A stretch of 12,753 nt of DNA from Candidatus Zixiibacteriota bacterium (GCA_029933635.1 JAOZNS010000023.1:7916-20668), one strand, 5' to 3'; counted from the first letter of the stretch, positions 1 to 8,170 are shown. Notes: a model not told the origin generated them from the sequence alone. A program made the numbers and translations.

Positions 1-605
1 TTGTCAAATACGGAAAGAATCTTCTCATCTGAGCCGGGATGAAATATCTCCCAGGAGCTATTATAGATAGCGATCACCCTGCAAAGGTTTTTTACCCGGG
101 TTTCCAACGATTTATCTCTCTGGCTCAACACCACTCCAGAACGATCCGCAAAAACGAGGTAGGAGACGGTCCTTTCGTCCTCTAAAGCCTCTTTCCTCCA
201 ATTCCATCCACAGGAGGATATTTCCAGATTCAAATCCTTGAGCTTTTCTAAAAGCTTTTCTTTTTGAAGGTTAAATATCAAATGCTCCCATGAGGTAAGC
301 TTCACATTCTTATCCAGATAATCTATCCTTTGAACCAGCACATCTCGATATCCCAAAAGCTTCAGGGCAGAGATGGTATTGACTCCATCCAGAACCAGAA
401 GCTTTCTTTTCTGTTCAGGATGCAACTCCTCAGATTTATTCATGAAAGGAAAACCTGCCACCAGAGCAGGGTGTTTCAAGTGTCTTTCCTTTTTGATCTG
501 GTCGGCCAGTCGGCAGACTCGAGCAAAATCGCAAGTTTCGTGAAAGATCAACTCGTCTAAATGAACAAAACCCAGTTCAAACGAATTCCCGTTCATAGTC
601 TTCAT
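1..605 (-). CDS. ParB/SbnI-fold protein, C-terminus beyond window (partial)
   Basis: This reading frame is open from the left window edge to an ATG at 596, or an in-frame ATG three codons upstream at 605. AAGGA lies 3 nt from the 605 start and 11 nt from the 596 start, so the choice is unclear; in-frame TGA codons lie further upstream. About 200 residues are visible. Counting from the 596 ATG, the fold signature is FHE (residues 18-20), a helix ending in HLKHPALVAG (39-48), LLVLDGVNTISALKLLG (66-82) and VQRIDYLD followed by KLTSWEHL (88-106). This matches the ParB N-terminal-like superfamily that includes SbnI and archaeal free L-serine kinase SerK. In SerK a Glu and a DGxHR-type motif are important; here E20 and D70-G71 are kept, but the His/Arg positions read Asn and Thr. 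Serine kinase activity is therefore uncertain, and nucleotide binding or regulation are alternatives. It is separated from the upstream dockerin gene by 334 bp with its own promoter. Confidence 0.75.
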   Translation of the reverse strand, partial: MKTMNGNSFELGFVHLDELIFHETCDFARVCRLADQIKKERHLKHPALVAGFPFMNKSEELHPEQKRKLLVLDGVNTISALKLLGYRDVLVQRIDYLDKNVKLTSWEHLIFNLQKEKLLEKLKDLNLEISSCGWNWRKEALEDERTVSYLVFADRSGVVLSQRDKSLETRVKNLCRVIAIYNSSWEIFHPGSDEKILSVFD

Positions 606-658
606 TTTCCTTAACCTATCTGAGGTGGAAATTCATGTTCAATTGGAGAATTTAGCAA

Positions 659-685
659 ATTATATGCCACCAGCTCGCCTCCCAA
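659..685 (-). promoter_or_regulatory. Probable sigma70-type promoter for the ParB/SbnI-like gene
   Basis: On the minus strand a perfect -10 hexamer TATAAT (664-659) is preceded 15 bp upstream by TTGGGA (685-680), which matches four of six -35 positions. The predicted start of transcription near 652 leaves a leader of about 47-56 nt. The spacer is shorter than the usual 16-18 bp, so the -10 is the stronger half of the evidence. Confidence 0.45.
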
Positions 686-939
686 TCTTTCCTTTTGCAT
701 TTAGAGCATAGAGATTAATCCTTTGTCCTTTATGGGATTATCATATAAAGAGGAGGGGGCTGACCTTATGTTAAAGGGATGAGGGCAAAAGGGTGGTTGC
801 CATTCACCATGCTTGTATGCAACAAGTTTCACACATCTTGCAAGTTCATAAAAACAAAAATTCCCACCGGACATAACAAGGACGAATCCGAATACATCCA
901 CTCCAAAAATTCAATTTAATCTGTGGACCCTCCCTCGAT
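686..939. other. Intergenic spacer without a supported gene
   Basis: This stretch lies between the promoter of the ParB/SbnI-like gene and the stop codon of the interrupted dockerin gene. A 66-codon frame exists on the minus strand (901-701), but its GGAG lies only 3 nt from the ATG, it resembles no family I recognise, and it is rich in Cys, Pro and His in a way that looks unselected. A 5-bp inverted repeat (GTTGC/GCAAC, about 793-823) could form a weak hairpin, but no T-tract follows it. I see no clear terminator for the upstream operon. Confidence 0.4.
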
Positions 940-3087
940 CTATGCACATCCACGTCTGGGAGGTGGACCTTCGCGGAAAAGGTAATTTATCAGATAAATC
1001 ACATCCCCAATATTTACCTCACAATCACCGTTTTCATCTCCTGATGCTAAGGGATCCGGTGGATCTCCATTCCTGAAAAGATAATTTATCAAATAGATCA
1101 CATCTGCGACATCCACCACCCCATCCCCGCTTGCATCCCCATAGTTCTCTACATCAAAGCTCCAAACCTGGTCAGACCAGATTGAAGACCAAGGGTCGTA
1201 AGCTCTCACCTTCCAATAATAAAGGATGCCGTATTCTAATTCGCCCAAGACATACTCACTTACCGATATACTATCCACAGTAATAGTAGAATCTGGATCA
1301 AAAGATGGTGAGGTGCTTATATAAAGATCATAGTAAACATCGTCTCTTGGATTTGGATCTTGCGCATCCTCCCAGTCGAAGTATGTGGGACGAACTACCG
1401 TATCCCCGTCTGCCGGCAAAATAAGGGAGAAAGGCTCTGGTGGATAATTGGGGATTGAATCGCCCCAGAAGAAAGCTCCACAAAGCCTTGGGGAACTGTA
1501 AGGTGGTTCTGTCATTAACATTGCTTCGACAATGAAAGATAGATCTGAGGGTCCATGTGAAACATATAAACCTTGCAGAGGAAAAGTGCTTGAAAAAATC
1601 TTAATTCCTTCAGGATCGAGCACCACCCCATCAGGGGTTACTCGAGTGCAGTATGTGGTATAACCAACTAACCAGAGTATCACATAATTAGTTCCATCGT
1701 AGGTCAGGCCAAATGGTACTTGGCCTCCCTCGCCCACAAAGATGGGGATCCCTTCCGGATCCAGTATATCTCCCTGTGAACTTACCCGGGCACCATAGAT
1801 ATCATAATCTCCATTTCGGTCGTCCTTCCACACCACCAGATAATTACCTGCTCCCCAGGTCACATAGGGACTGGTTTGTGAGGAATCGTCCTGGTAGATG
1901 GTGATCTTATCTCCAATTAAGGTTCCATCTATGTCTATCAGTTGCCCATATATACCATAGGAACTGGTAAACCATTTCCAAGAATAAACTGCCAGATAAT
2001 TTGATTCACCCCAGGCTATCCTTGGAGCTCCATAATAAGCCCTTTCGGTGGAAATCTCAAATGAAGACCCCACGGGTGTTCCGGTAGCGCTAACTCGACG
2101 TCCGAAAAGATCGGGCTCTGAGGATCCCCACTGTTGCCGCCAGACCACCATAAAGCTCTCCCCACTCCAGTCTAAGTCAGGTGAGGTATCCTCACACCAC
2201 CGTCCGGGCTGACCCGTTGCAGTTGCTATTCCAAAACCATCGGTATCGGAGACCACGCCCTCCGGGCTTACCAAGGTGCCAAAGATATCCCAGTCACCAT
2301 CCCGGCGGTCCTGCCACACCACCAGAAAGTTTTCACCATCCCAGGCTAATTGAGGACTTTCCTGTCTTTCTGAATGGTTGCAGATGGGGAATGAAGCCGG
2401 ATCAACGCTTTCTCCTCTGGAGTTCATCCGGATACCATAGAGGTCACACCACCGTCCTGCCCGCAGATCTTGCCACACGATCAGAAAGTTTTCTCCATTC
2501 CAGCCGATGGAGCCATTCGTCTGAGAATTACTTCCTAAGGAAAGAATAGTTCTGTCGCCAAGAATATTTCCTTCTGGATCCAGGCGAATACCGCATATAT
2601 CCCAGTTATCAGCGTCAAGTTGATGTTCCCAGACTACCAGAGTATTCATCCCATCTGAGGCTGAGGCGGGGCGCTTCTGATTGTAGTCTGCCCCTTCACC
2701 TAAATCGATTCCACCCGGGTCAAGCACTTCTCCTTCAGGTGTTACCCGTGCACCGAAGATGCTGGCAGAGGAGACCTCTCTCCAGCTCACCAAAAAGTTA
2801 GTTCCATCCCAGCTTACCGAAGGATATTCCCGACTGCCTGAATTCGTGCAGATGGGGATACCAGAGGGATCGAGAACCTCTCCGTCCGAGGTTACCCGGG
2901 TCCCATAAATGTAATAACTCCCAGGGCCATAATTAAGATATTTCCACACCACCAAGTAATTAGTTCCGTTCCAGGCAATTTTAGGATATGATGAGACACT
3001 GGCGGAGTCAGCAATCAGGATACCATTTTGATCTAGGATCGTCCCTTCCGGAGTTATCCGCGTACCGCGGATATTTGTGGGGTCGTA
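940..3087 (-). pseudogene. Downstream part of interrupted giant repeat protein: propeller repeats, Fn3-like domain, dockerin
   Basis: The frame continues exactly in phase from the UGA at 3090-3088 for 715 codons to TAG (942-940), so the original protein would be about 996 residues. It holds roughly ten units of 50-55 residues with the consensus W-D-G-x-N-Y-L-V-V-W, D-I-Y-G-A-R-V, P-x-G-E-V-L-D-P-x-G-I-P-I. These are followed by an Fn3-like module (about 830-925, beginning YPPEPFSLILPADGD) and a dockerin pair (about 931-996). The two Ca-binding loops are DASGDG...D and DENGD...D, each followed by YLINYLFR. No start codon with a ribosome binding site lies just after the UGA; the only nearby candidate start is a TTG at 2955 inside a repeat. 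This part is thus probably translated only by readthrough, or not at all. The conserved frame argues for a recent mutation, a base-call error or recoding rather than old decay. Confidence 0.75.
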
Positions 3088-3090
3088 TCA
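3055..3090 (-). other. In-frame UGA with a perfect hairpin 14 nt downstream
   Basis: Codon 281 of the giant repeat gene is TGA (3090-3088). After 14 nt the coding strand has an 8-bp perfect inverted repeat, TATCCGCG / CGCGGATA, around a GTA triloop (3073-3055). The apical loop begins 22 nt after the UGA, within the window reported for bacterial SECIS elements and for readthrough-stimulating stem-loops. Against selenocysteine: no redox motif surrounds the site, the stem lacks the bulged U typical of E. coli SECIS, and no sel genes are in view. Aligned with the neighbouring repeat, the UGA replaces a Gly position inside a Gly-rich turn, so GGA to TGA is a simple one-base explanation. Confidence 0.5.
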
Positions 3091-3930
3091 CCCTCCCCCA
3101 TCTTCCCACACCACCAGATAGTTAGTTCCGTCCCATGCCACGTCAGGACAGTAATTTGAGTGTAAGGTATCATTGGAGATAAAGATTGGGTCGGTGTCAA
3201 GGACTTCTCCCTGCGGGGTCACCCGCGCCCCATAAATACTGACGGTCGAATCACCCGCTTGCATCCCATACCAGACCACCAGATAATTGGTTCCGTCCCA
3301 GGCTATACTTGGTGCCACCTCATCGTGTGCTGTGGTGCAAATGGGTATACCCTCCGGGTCAATCACTTCCCCATACAGGGTGACTCTGGCTCCATAGATA
3401 TCGTAATTGCCGGCTCTGGTATCATGCCATACCACAAAATAATTTGTGCCATCGTAAGCGGCTGAAGGCTCATATTGATCCTCTGGAGCGGTAGAAACAG
3501 GAATTCTGACTGAATCAAGAATCTCTCCATCTGGACTCACCCGTGCACAGTAGATATTTTCCTCAAAAAGTGAGTAATAGTTCGATAAATATTCCTCCCA
3601 AACCACTAAATAATTCCCGCCACCCCAAACTATGGCAGGCGCGCGTTGATATCCATAAGCGGTATTGAAGACTACATTGGTATCTACAAAGAACTGTGGC
3701 CAGTCCTCATCCCAGCTTTCAAAATCATAGAAATAGAACCGATTTAGTTCTCCATCTCGTTTCAGCTCCTTAGCTTTATAAAAGAAGGGATCACATTCTT
3801 CTTCTGAGTTAATGAATCCTCTTTCGCAGTTTTCAGCCTCAAATGAACTTAGTCCCAAGGGTATCTGAAACAGAAAAACATATCCTAAGGCGAAAATTAA
3901 TAACAGAGGGGTCCTTCTACCATTCAACAT
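3088..3930 (-). CDS. Secreted repeat protein, N-terminal part up to in-frame UGA (280 aa)
   Basis: ATG at 3930 is followed by a Sec-type signal peptide: a basic N-terminus (NGRRT) and a hydrophobic core, with likely cleavage after LGLSS at around residue 29. After a charged linker, four propeller-like repeats begin, each with an N-Y-L-V-V-W strand and a Y-G-A-R-V strand (for example DGTNYFVVWHD and DIYGARV). Translation would stop at UGA in the middle of the fourth repeat, directly after WEDGGG. The start has only a modest AGG 8 nt upstream and lies 23 bp after the stop of the 378-aa gene, so the two are probably co-transcribed from the promoter at 5144-5171. If read through, the repeat number reaches 13 clear plus one degenerate, compatible with two seven-bladed propellers; that fold assignment is inference. 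The function is unknown; an extracellular, surface or matrix role fits the signal peptide and dockerin. Confidence 0.8.
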   Translation of the reverse strand: MLNGRRTPLLLIFALGYVFLFQIPLGLSSFEAENCERGFINSEEECDPFFYKAKELKRDGELNRFYFYDFESWDEDWPQFFVDTNVVFNTAYGYQRAPAIVWGGGNYLVVWEEYLSNYYSLFEENIYCARVSPDGEILDSVRIPVSTAPEDQYEPSAAYDGTNYFVVWHDTRAGNYDIYGARVTLYGEVIDPEGIPICTTAHDEVAPSIAWDGTNYLVVWYGMQAGDSTVSIYGARVTPQGEVLDTDPIFISNDTLHSNYCPDVAWDGTNYLVVWEDGGG

Positions 3931-3953
3931 GATTTCGCCTGCGTTAAATGGCG

Positions 3954-5090
3954 TTAGGGTTTTCTACTTTCGTTTGGTAATTGTTTCAATTCAAATAGAT
4001 ATATTCTTTCCCTGGTTTTCACGCTGAATTCAGACCCTGCTTGAGAGAATTTCACCTCTGGAACAAAGGCGTTCCAGAGTTTGTATGAAAGTTTCCTCTC
4101 CCAGGTCAACTTTCCACTTTTATCAAAAAGATAAACGTATCCTTGGGTATGCCTGTCTTCCGGTGGAACCTTTCTACCTTTATCAAAATCCACTCCGGCA
4201 ATTATCTTCTCCGCATCATGCGCTACATCCACCGAGATAAACGATAACCCCGCTTTCTTTAGGACCCGTTGCCAGAGAAGTTTTCCGGTTTTGACCTCAA
4301 AAAGATAAAGATTCTTCTTGTCGATGGCACAAAGATACTCGCCCTCCGGGGAGAAACAGATTTCCCTAACCAAGGAAGCTACCTTTATTTCCTTACCGGT
4401 TGGCTTGCCCTCATAATAAAATTTCAAATCCCCCGAAGCCACCGTTGCCACATGTGCGCCATCCGGGGAGATTGAAAATTTTTGACACAGACCCATGTTG
4501 AATTTCAAATTCCCTGAGCGGTCAAATATCATAAGACCATCTTTTGCGCTGTTGACCAGAACATATTGCCCGTTTCTTGAAAAAGAGATTGCTTGGGGGT
4601 ATCTTATTTTGGTTTTGAAGAGCAATCCGCCGTTGGGATCATAAAACGCCAGATCGGATTCCGGGTTTCCTTCCCCTCCAGATATTCCCACCACCATGCC
4701 ACCGTTTGAAATACGAAAGTCAGAAACCTCTGGATCTTGAATCTCCCATAATTTGTTTCCCGCAGAGGAGTAAAGTTCAAATCTTTTTGCAGATAAAAAA
4801 CCTGGGGGTGCATTTTTTGAGTAGGTGGTAATTCCAAAGAAGTTGCCATCCTCAGATGTAACCACTGACTGGTTAGATTTTAAATCCATCTGGAAAGACT
4901 TTTTTCCATCAGGGGTTAATACCTGAAAGTCGCTGAAAGAGGCTAAAAACAGCTTTCCTTCCAGGATATTCCCTTTGATCGTCCTTCCTTCAACCGGAAT
5001 CTCCAGAACCAACTTTGGCTCCTGGGCTTGAGCTAATTTGAAGGACAGAAGCAAAGAGAGTAACGTGAAACATATTCTTCGATTCCTCAT
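3954..5090 (-). CDS. Secreted WD40/PQQ-like beta-propeller protein
   Basis: The protein has 378 residues. ATG at 5090 is preferred over an in-frame GTG at 5096 because AGAGG lies 5 nt upstream of the ATG. Residues 1-23 form a signal peptide (RNRR, hydrophobic stretch, KLAQAQ cleavage region). The mature part consists of repeated short strands of the types D-G-K-x-x-F, S-x-x-G-x-x-L-W-E-I, F-S-x-N-G-Q-Y-V, F-S-P-E-G-E-Y-L and K-T-G-K-L-L-W-Q. Alternating 'ISPDG/FSPEG' and 'GKLxW' motifs are typical of WD40- and PQQ-like propellers, giving about seven blades. No enzymatic motif is visible and no dockerin is present. It is the first gene of a unit with the giant repeat protein. A shared surface assembly or signal-sensing job is a guess from context; homologues are generally annotated only as repeat-containing proteins. 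Confidence 0.85.
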   Translation of the reverse strand: MRNRRICFTLLSLLLSFKLAQAQEPKLVLEIPVEGRTIKGNILEGKLFLASFSDFQVLTPDGKKSFQMDLKSNQSVVTSEDGNFFGITTYSKNAPPGFLSAKRFELYSSAGNKLWEIQDPEVSDFRISNGGMVVGISGGEGNPESDLAFYDPNGGLLFKTKIRYPQAISFSRNGQYVLVNSAKDGLMIFDRSGNLKFNMGLCQKFSISPDGAHVATVASGDLKFYYEGKPTGKEIKVASLVREICFSPEGEYLCAIDKKNLYLFEVKTGKLLWQRVLKKAGLSFISVDVAHDAEKIIAGVDFDKGRKVPPEDRHTQGYVYLFDKSGKLTWERKLSYKLWNAFVPEVKFSQAGSEFSVKTRERIYLFELKQLPNESRKP

Positions 5091-5143
5091 CTCCACCTCT
5101 TGGTGGGAATTTAAAGATCAACGATTAAAGATTCTCCATTTAT

Positions 5144-5171
5144 AGTATAATTCAAATCGCAAAGTTGTCAA
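5144..5171 (-). promoter_or_regulatory. Strong sigma70-like promoter for the propeller/dockerin operon
   Basis: On the minus strand a perfect -35 TTGACA (5171-5166) is separated by 16 bp from TATACT (5149-5144), which matches five of six consensus positions. Transcription would start near 5137, giving a leader of about 47 nt before the ATG at 5090. The same arrangement (TTGACA, 16 bp, TATATT) precedes the peptidase gene at 8171-8198, which supports both calls. Confidence 0.7.
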
Positions 5172-5463
5172 GCTTCAAGTCTTATTAGTTATGGAGAGGT
5201 AATGCTTGAGTTAAAACTGTTGCTCACATTGAATCTCACATTTTGGATAAATCATTTTCAAAGGTGTCTCCTCAGCTAAGAGGTAAGACCATAAGATATT
5301 TAAAGGAAGTGATTTGGGACCTCCTTTTTCCTCTTAATTAGAAGGAAAGGTAATACTTCAAAGTTTACAATATCCTCAGTTCATGCTGACCACCAATGCG
5401 TTTCTAAACTTGTTAGTTGGAGTAAAACGTCCGAATTAACCTTGGATCATACAAACTCCAAGA
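5172..5463. other. AT-rich intergenic spacer, nothing recognised
   Basis: This stretch lies between the operon promoter and the terminator of the peptidase gene. No frame with a plausible ribosome binding site is visible. There is an imperfect pyrimidine/purine inverted repeat (about 5318-5348, TTCCT...AGGAA), but no T-tract follows on either strand, so I do not call a terminator. Confidence 0.4.
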
Positions 5464-5505
5464 TAAAAAATATGGCGCAGGTTTTATATTCAACCCGCGC
5501 CATAT
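5464..5505 (-). terminator. Intrinsic terminator of the dockerin peptidase gene
   Basis: On the minus strand, 25 nt after the stop codon, ATATGGCGC (5505-5497) pairs perfectly with GCGCCATAT (5478-5470). The stem continues past one mismatch with GGTT/AACC around an 8-nt loop. The 3' arm runs directly into a run of six T (5470-5465). This is a textbook Rho-independent terminator for the gene ending at 5531, and it isolates that gene from the operon downstream. Confidence 0.9.
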
Positions 5506-5530
5506 AAGACACTCACGAATTGCTTAACGG

Positions 5531-7828
5531 TTAATCACATGATGGTGGCGGACCTTCTCTGAACAGATAGTTGATCATATACACTATGTCTCCCAGATCA
5601 ACTATGCCGTCGCAGTTAGCATCTCCAGCATCCAGAGGGAATGGAGGGATGCCTTCTCTAAATACATAGCTGACCAGGTATACAACATCGCCAACGTCCA
5701 ATATGCCATCCCCGGTGGCATCTCCTCGCAGGAAAAGCTCCACCTTCACCAGATCCCAGCCCTTGTGTCCCAGTCCGTCAGTTATATCCACGTTGACAAA
5801 ATATCCATGTCCAACAGGAAAAAGATCTGGGTCTGGATACCAGGGATAATGATATTCCCCTGGTGAGTCCGGTACCGGCTCTATATCCTCCGGGTAGGCA
5901 ACAGTATCCGGAGGAACCGTCACCGTTGTCTCCTTGGGAGAGACGATAATCAGGTCAATCAGAGGGTCTCCATCATGTCCTTTGTCGAAAGCATCTTGTT
6001 GCACCTCAGTGCCAGAACCGGGATCCATGTAGTCCAAGAAAAACTTAGGATGCACGCAGAAAGAGTTAGCCACCACCACGTGCGTTTTGTCTCCGGTGAT
6101 CACATCCTCATCTTCTTCGAAAAGTTCCCTTATAAGTCTTCGTTGGGTTACGTCCTTCTCTTGCAGGTGAACCGTGGGTTGGAATACGCACTCCCCGCAG
6201 TGCTTCTTGATATATGCATCGATGGCTGCCTTCTCCTTTTTCAGCGGTGTGCCGGTATCAGGATGAGTGCCCAGAAGTCCTGCTAACTCTGCCACCATCT
6301 GGCTATCATTCATTGCCCCACTATCTGTCAAACAAGGGAATCCATTTTGAGCCCAGTATTTCAAACAAGCAGCTATGGAGGTGGGAACGCATCCCTGATT
6401 TACGCCATTAGCACCAGTAGGGTATAGATCAAATTGGTTCAGGTGCGGAATCCCCTTGTTGTAGCCTTGAATGCAATCAAATTTTTCTTCGTCCATCCCT
6501 ATCCCTCGCCCTGGATAATCAGGAATGGGATAAACGATAACATACATCTCTGTAATGTTGTCGCCCGGAGTGAAGAAGTGAATATCTAACATACTGTCTG
6601 TGGGGAAATTAAATGTATCAGGCCAAATGATGGTAACCTCTGGAGGATATGGATCCCAGTATTGGACGATGGTATCTGACGTGGCCCAGCCTGCAGAATC
6701 TACCATGGTAGCTCTGATCATGTAGTAACCTTCGGGCAGAGTAAGATCAGGAGACCATTTAGCTTGCCATCCATTCCCTCCAGGTTGGGTGGTATCTGCA
6801 GGGTCTCGCATATAGGTGGTGCCATCATAATCGATGTCGATTGTATGCCAGATATCATCAAAGAAATACTCAAAAACAGTATATTCCACCTTAGAGACAG
6901 CCTGAAAATCTATTGCTTGGATCACAAGGGTGTCGGAGAAATAGTTTTTATCCCAGATGGAGGTATCGTTGGGTTCCACGATCACGGTCCTGGGATAAGG
7001 ATAGGTGCAGAACGAACCATGAGGATAATCTATGCATTCAGCAGGTGGCGGGAACCAGGCACCACCCATCTCCCGACATTCCTCTTCAGTAGCAGGGTAA
7101 CACTCAGGCGGGCTTAGCTGACAACATCCCACTGAGGGGATACAAATAACTATCTCGATGAAGAAATCGACACCCACCCCCCAAGTTTCCAAAATAGTAT
7201 GCCACATTCCAGCCTCATAATATACACTCCTATTAGACATCTGGCTTCCATCATCGCTCAAAATGGAAAGGGTATCCTGCACATCAGCCCGGGGATGGGA
7301 GAAGCCGACATGAATCGGCTCGCCCCCGACTAACTCCAAATGAACCATTTCGGTCTCGATCACATTCATATCTGGATACCAAACCAGATCAGAATGAGGG
7401 ATGACAAATTCGGCGATAGCACCGGAAGGGGGCATCTCATCCAAAGGATACATCCCGTCTGAGTTCCAAACATAGATATGAGCATCGGGACTGCCTGAAC
7501 TTCCACCTTCATAAAATGCGATATGAATCTCATCTAAGTAACAATCATAGGGGATGTCAAATCTTTCATTGAAAAAGTCATCGCCATAGGGATCGGGAAT
7601 TGGCCAATAATAGGCAGGGGCGCCATAATAAGATAGAGTATCGCATTGCTTCTGGGTTTGGCTCATCTCCTCAGAAACCAAGTTGTCCGTTGATTTCTTC
7701 TCCTTCAAGGTTGTAGGATCAATTTTGATTCTGTCTAAGAAGCCTGGATCTCTTTTGTCGATAGCATAAGCCATGAAACTGACCAATGCTATCAAAAGAA
7801 CTACAAAGATTACCACTTTCCTGTTCAT
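5531..7828 (-). CDS. Secreted C39-like cysteine peptidase with C-terminal dockerin
   Basis: The protein has 765 residues. ATG at 7828 is chosen because GGGAGG lies 7 nt upstream and a signal peptide (MNRKVVIFVVLLIALVSFMAYA) begins there; an upstream in-frame TTG adds 13 residues that do not fit. Domains in order: a beta-rich N-terminal region (about 60-230); a Cys-rich motif (235-275) of the type CC...C...EEC..MGG.W; an Ig-like module (about 285-400); a papain-fold C39-like domain (about 445-640); and a dockerin (702-765) with loops DATGDG...D and DANCDG...D. The peptidase signature is NQGCVPTSIAACLKYW with oxyanion Gln478 and nucleophile Cys480, then THVVV with His583 and DYMDPGSG with Asp602. 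All three catalytic-type residues are present, so activity is plausible. There is no ABC transporter or double-glycine leader, so bacteriocin export is not indicated. Substrate unknown. It is transcribed alone, with promoter at 8171-8198 and terminator at 5464-5505. Confidence 0.85.
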   Translation of the reverse strand: MNRKVVIFVVLLIALVSFMAYAIDKRDPGFLDRIKIDPTTLKEKKSTDNLVSEEMSQTQKQCDTLSYYGAPAYYWPIPDPYGDDFFNERFDIPYDCYLDEIHIAFYEGGSSGSPDAHIYVWNSDGMYPLDEMPPSGAIAEFVIPHSDLVWYPDMNVIETEMVHLELVGGEPIHVGFSHPRADVQDTLSILSDDGSQMSNRSVYYEAGMWHTILETWGVGVDFFIEIVICIPSVGCCQLSPPECYPATEEECREMGGAWFPPPAECIDYPHGSFCTYPYPRTVIVEPNDTSIWDKNYFSDTLVIQAIDFQAVSKVEYTVFEYFFDDIWHTIDIDYDGTTYMRDPADTTQPGGNGWQAKWSPDLTLPEGYYMIRATMVDSAGWATSDTIVQYWDPYPPEVTIIWPDTFNFPTDSMLDIHFFTPGDNITEMYVIVYPIPDYPGRGIGMDEEKFDCIQGYNKGIPHLNQFDLYPTGANGVNQGCVPTSIAACLKYWAQNGFPCLTDSGAMNDSQMVAELAGLLGTHPDTGTPLKKEKAAIDAYIKKHCGECVFQPTVHLQEKDVTQRRLIRELFEEDEDVITGDKTHVVVANSFCVHPKFFLDYMDPGSGTEVQQDAFDKGHDGDPLIDLIIVSPKETTVTVPPDTVAYPEDIEPVPDSPGEYHYPWYPDPDLFPVGHGYFVNVDITDGLGHKGWDLVKVELFLRGDATGDGILDVGDVVYLVSYVFREGIPPFPLDAGDANCDGIVDLGDIVYMINYLFREGPPPSCD

Positions 7829-7853
7829 CTCTTTCCCTCCCGGTAAAAAGGAA

Positions 7854-7951
7854 TTAACGATTTCCAATTTTTTTCAGAGGCTCAAGATAGTAAGGCAAAA
7901 ACTTACCCCTTGGATAAATGTTCATTTTAACGCATCTTCCATAAAATCTCC
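7854..7951 (-). other. Two overlapping mini-ORFs in the peptidase gene leader
   Basis: Inside the leader, AAAGGAG (7954-7948) lies 5 nt before an ATG at 7942 that opens a six-residue frame, MEDALK, ending in TGA (7924-7922). That TGA overlaps the ATG (7925-7923) of a second frame of 23 residues, beginning MNIYPRGKFLPYYLEP and ending with TAA at 7854, 25 nt before the peptidase ATG. The ATGA overlap is the classic arrangement for translational coupling. A small inverted repeat (GTAAG/CTTAC, about 7886-7903) lies within the second frame. Either these are leader peptides, or this is a remnant of a small gene with a frameshift between the two pieces, or chance. I recognise no family. Confidence 0.3.
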
Positions 7952-8170
7952 TTTCGATAAAAAGAGTTATTCAGCTTTAAGATGGTTTTTTAAGCATACC
8001 ACCAAGTCATGATTGGGATATCCTTTTTTGGTCTTATCGGCAAGAAATATTACTATGTCCAGCTACCCGGATTGGACTATCCATTCATAGGCAAGCCAAA
8101 AAACAACAAAAAAGCATCTTTAGTTTAGATCCGATTGAATAGCTGATTTTTTTATTCCCCTTCCAGTCTT

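Noticed and set aside
701..901. 66-codon frame on the minus strand between the dockerin gene and the ParB/SbnI-like gene
   Set aside because: Ribosome binding site too close to the ATG, no recognisable family, unusual composition, and it ends just ahead of the better-supported promoter at 659-685.
2955..3087. Independent gene starting at TTG 2955
   Set aside because: The TTG lies in the middle of an N-Y-L-V-V-W strand of a repeat, the frame is open back to the UGA, and no ribosome binding site is seen.
3088..3090. Selenocysteine insertion as the firm explanation of the UGA
   Set aside because: The hairpin is suggestively placed, but it lacks the bulged U, the residue aligns with Gly in a loop rather than a redox Cys, and no selenocysteine genes are visible. 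Kept only as an open question.
5318..5348. Hairpin TTCCT...AGGAA in the 5.2-5.4 kb spacer
   Set aside because: Imperfect and without a T-tract; it probably arises from pyrimidine-rich composition.
5531..7867. Longer peptidase start at TTG 7867
   Set aside because: It adds 13 residues in front of a clear signal peptide and leaves the GGGAGG Shine-Dalgarno unused; the ATG at 7828 fits better.
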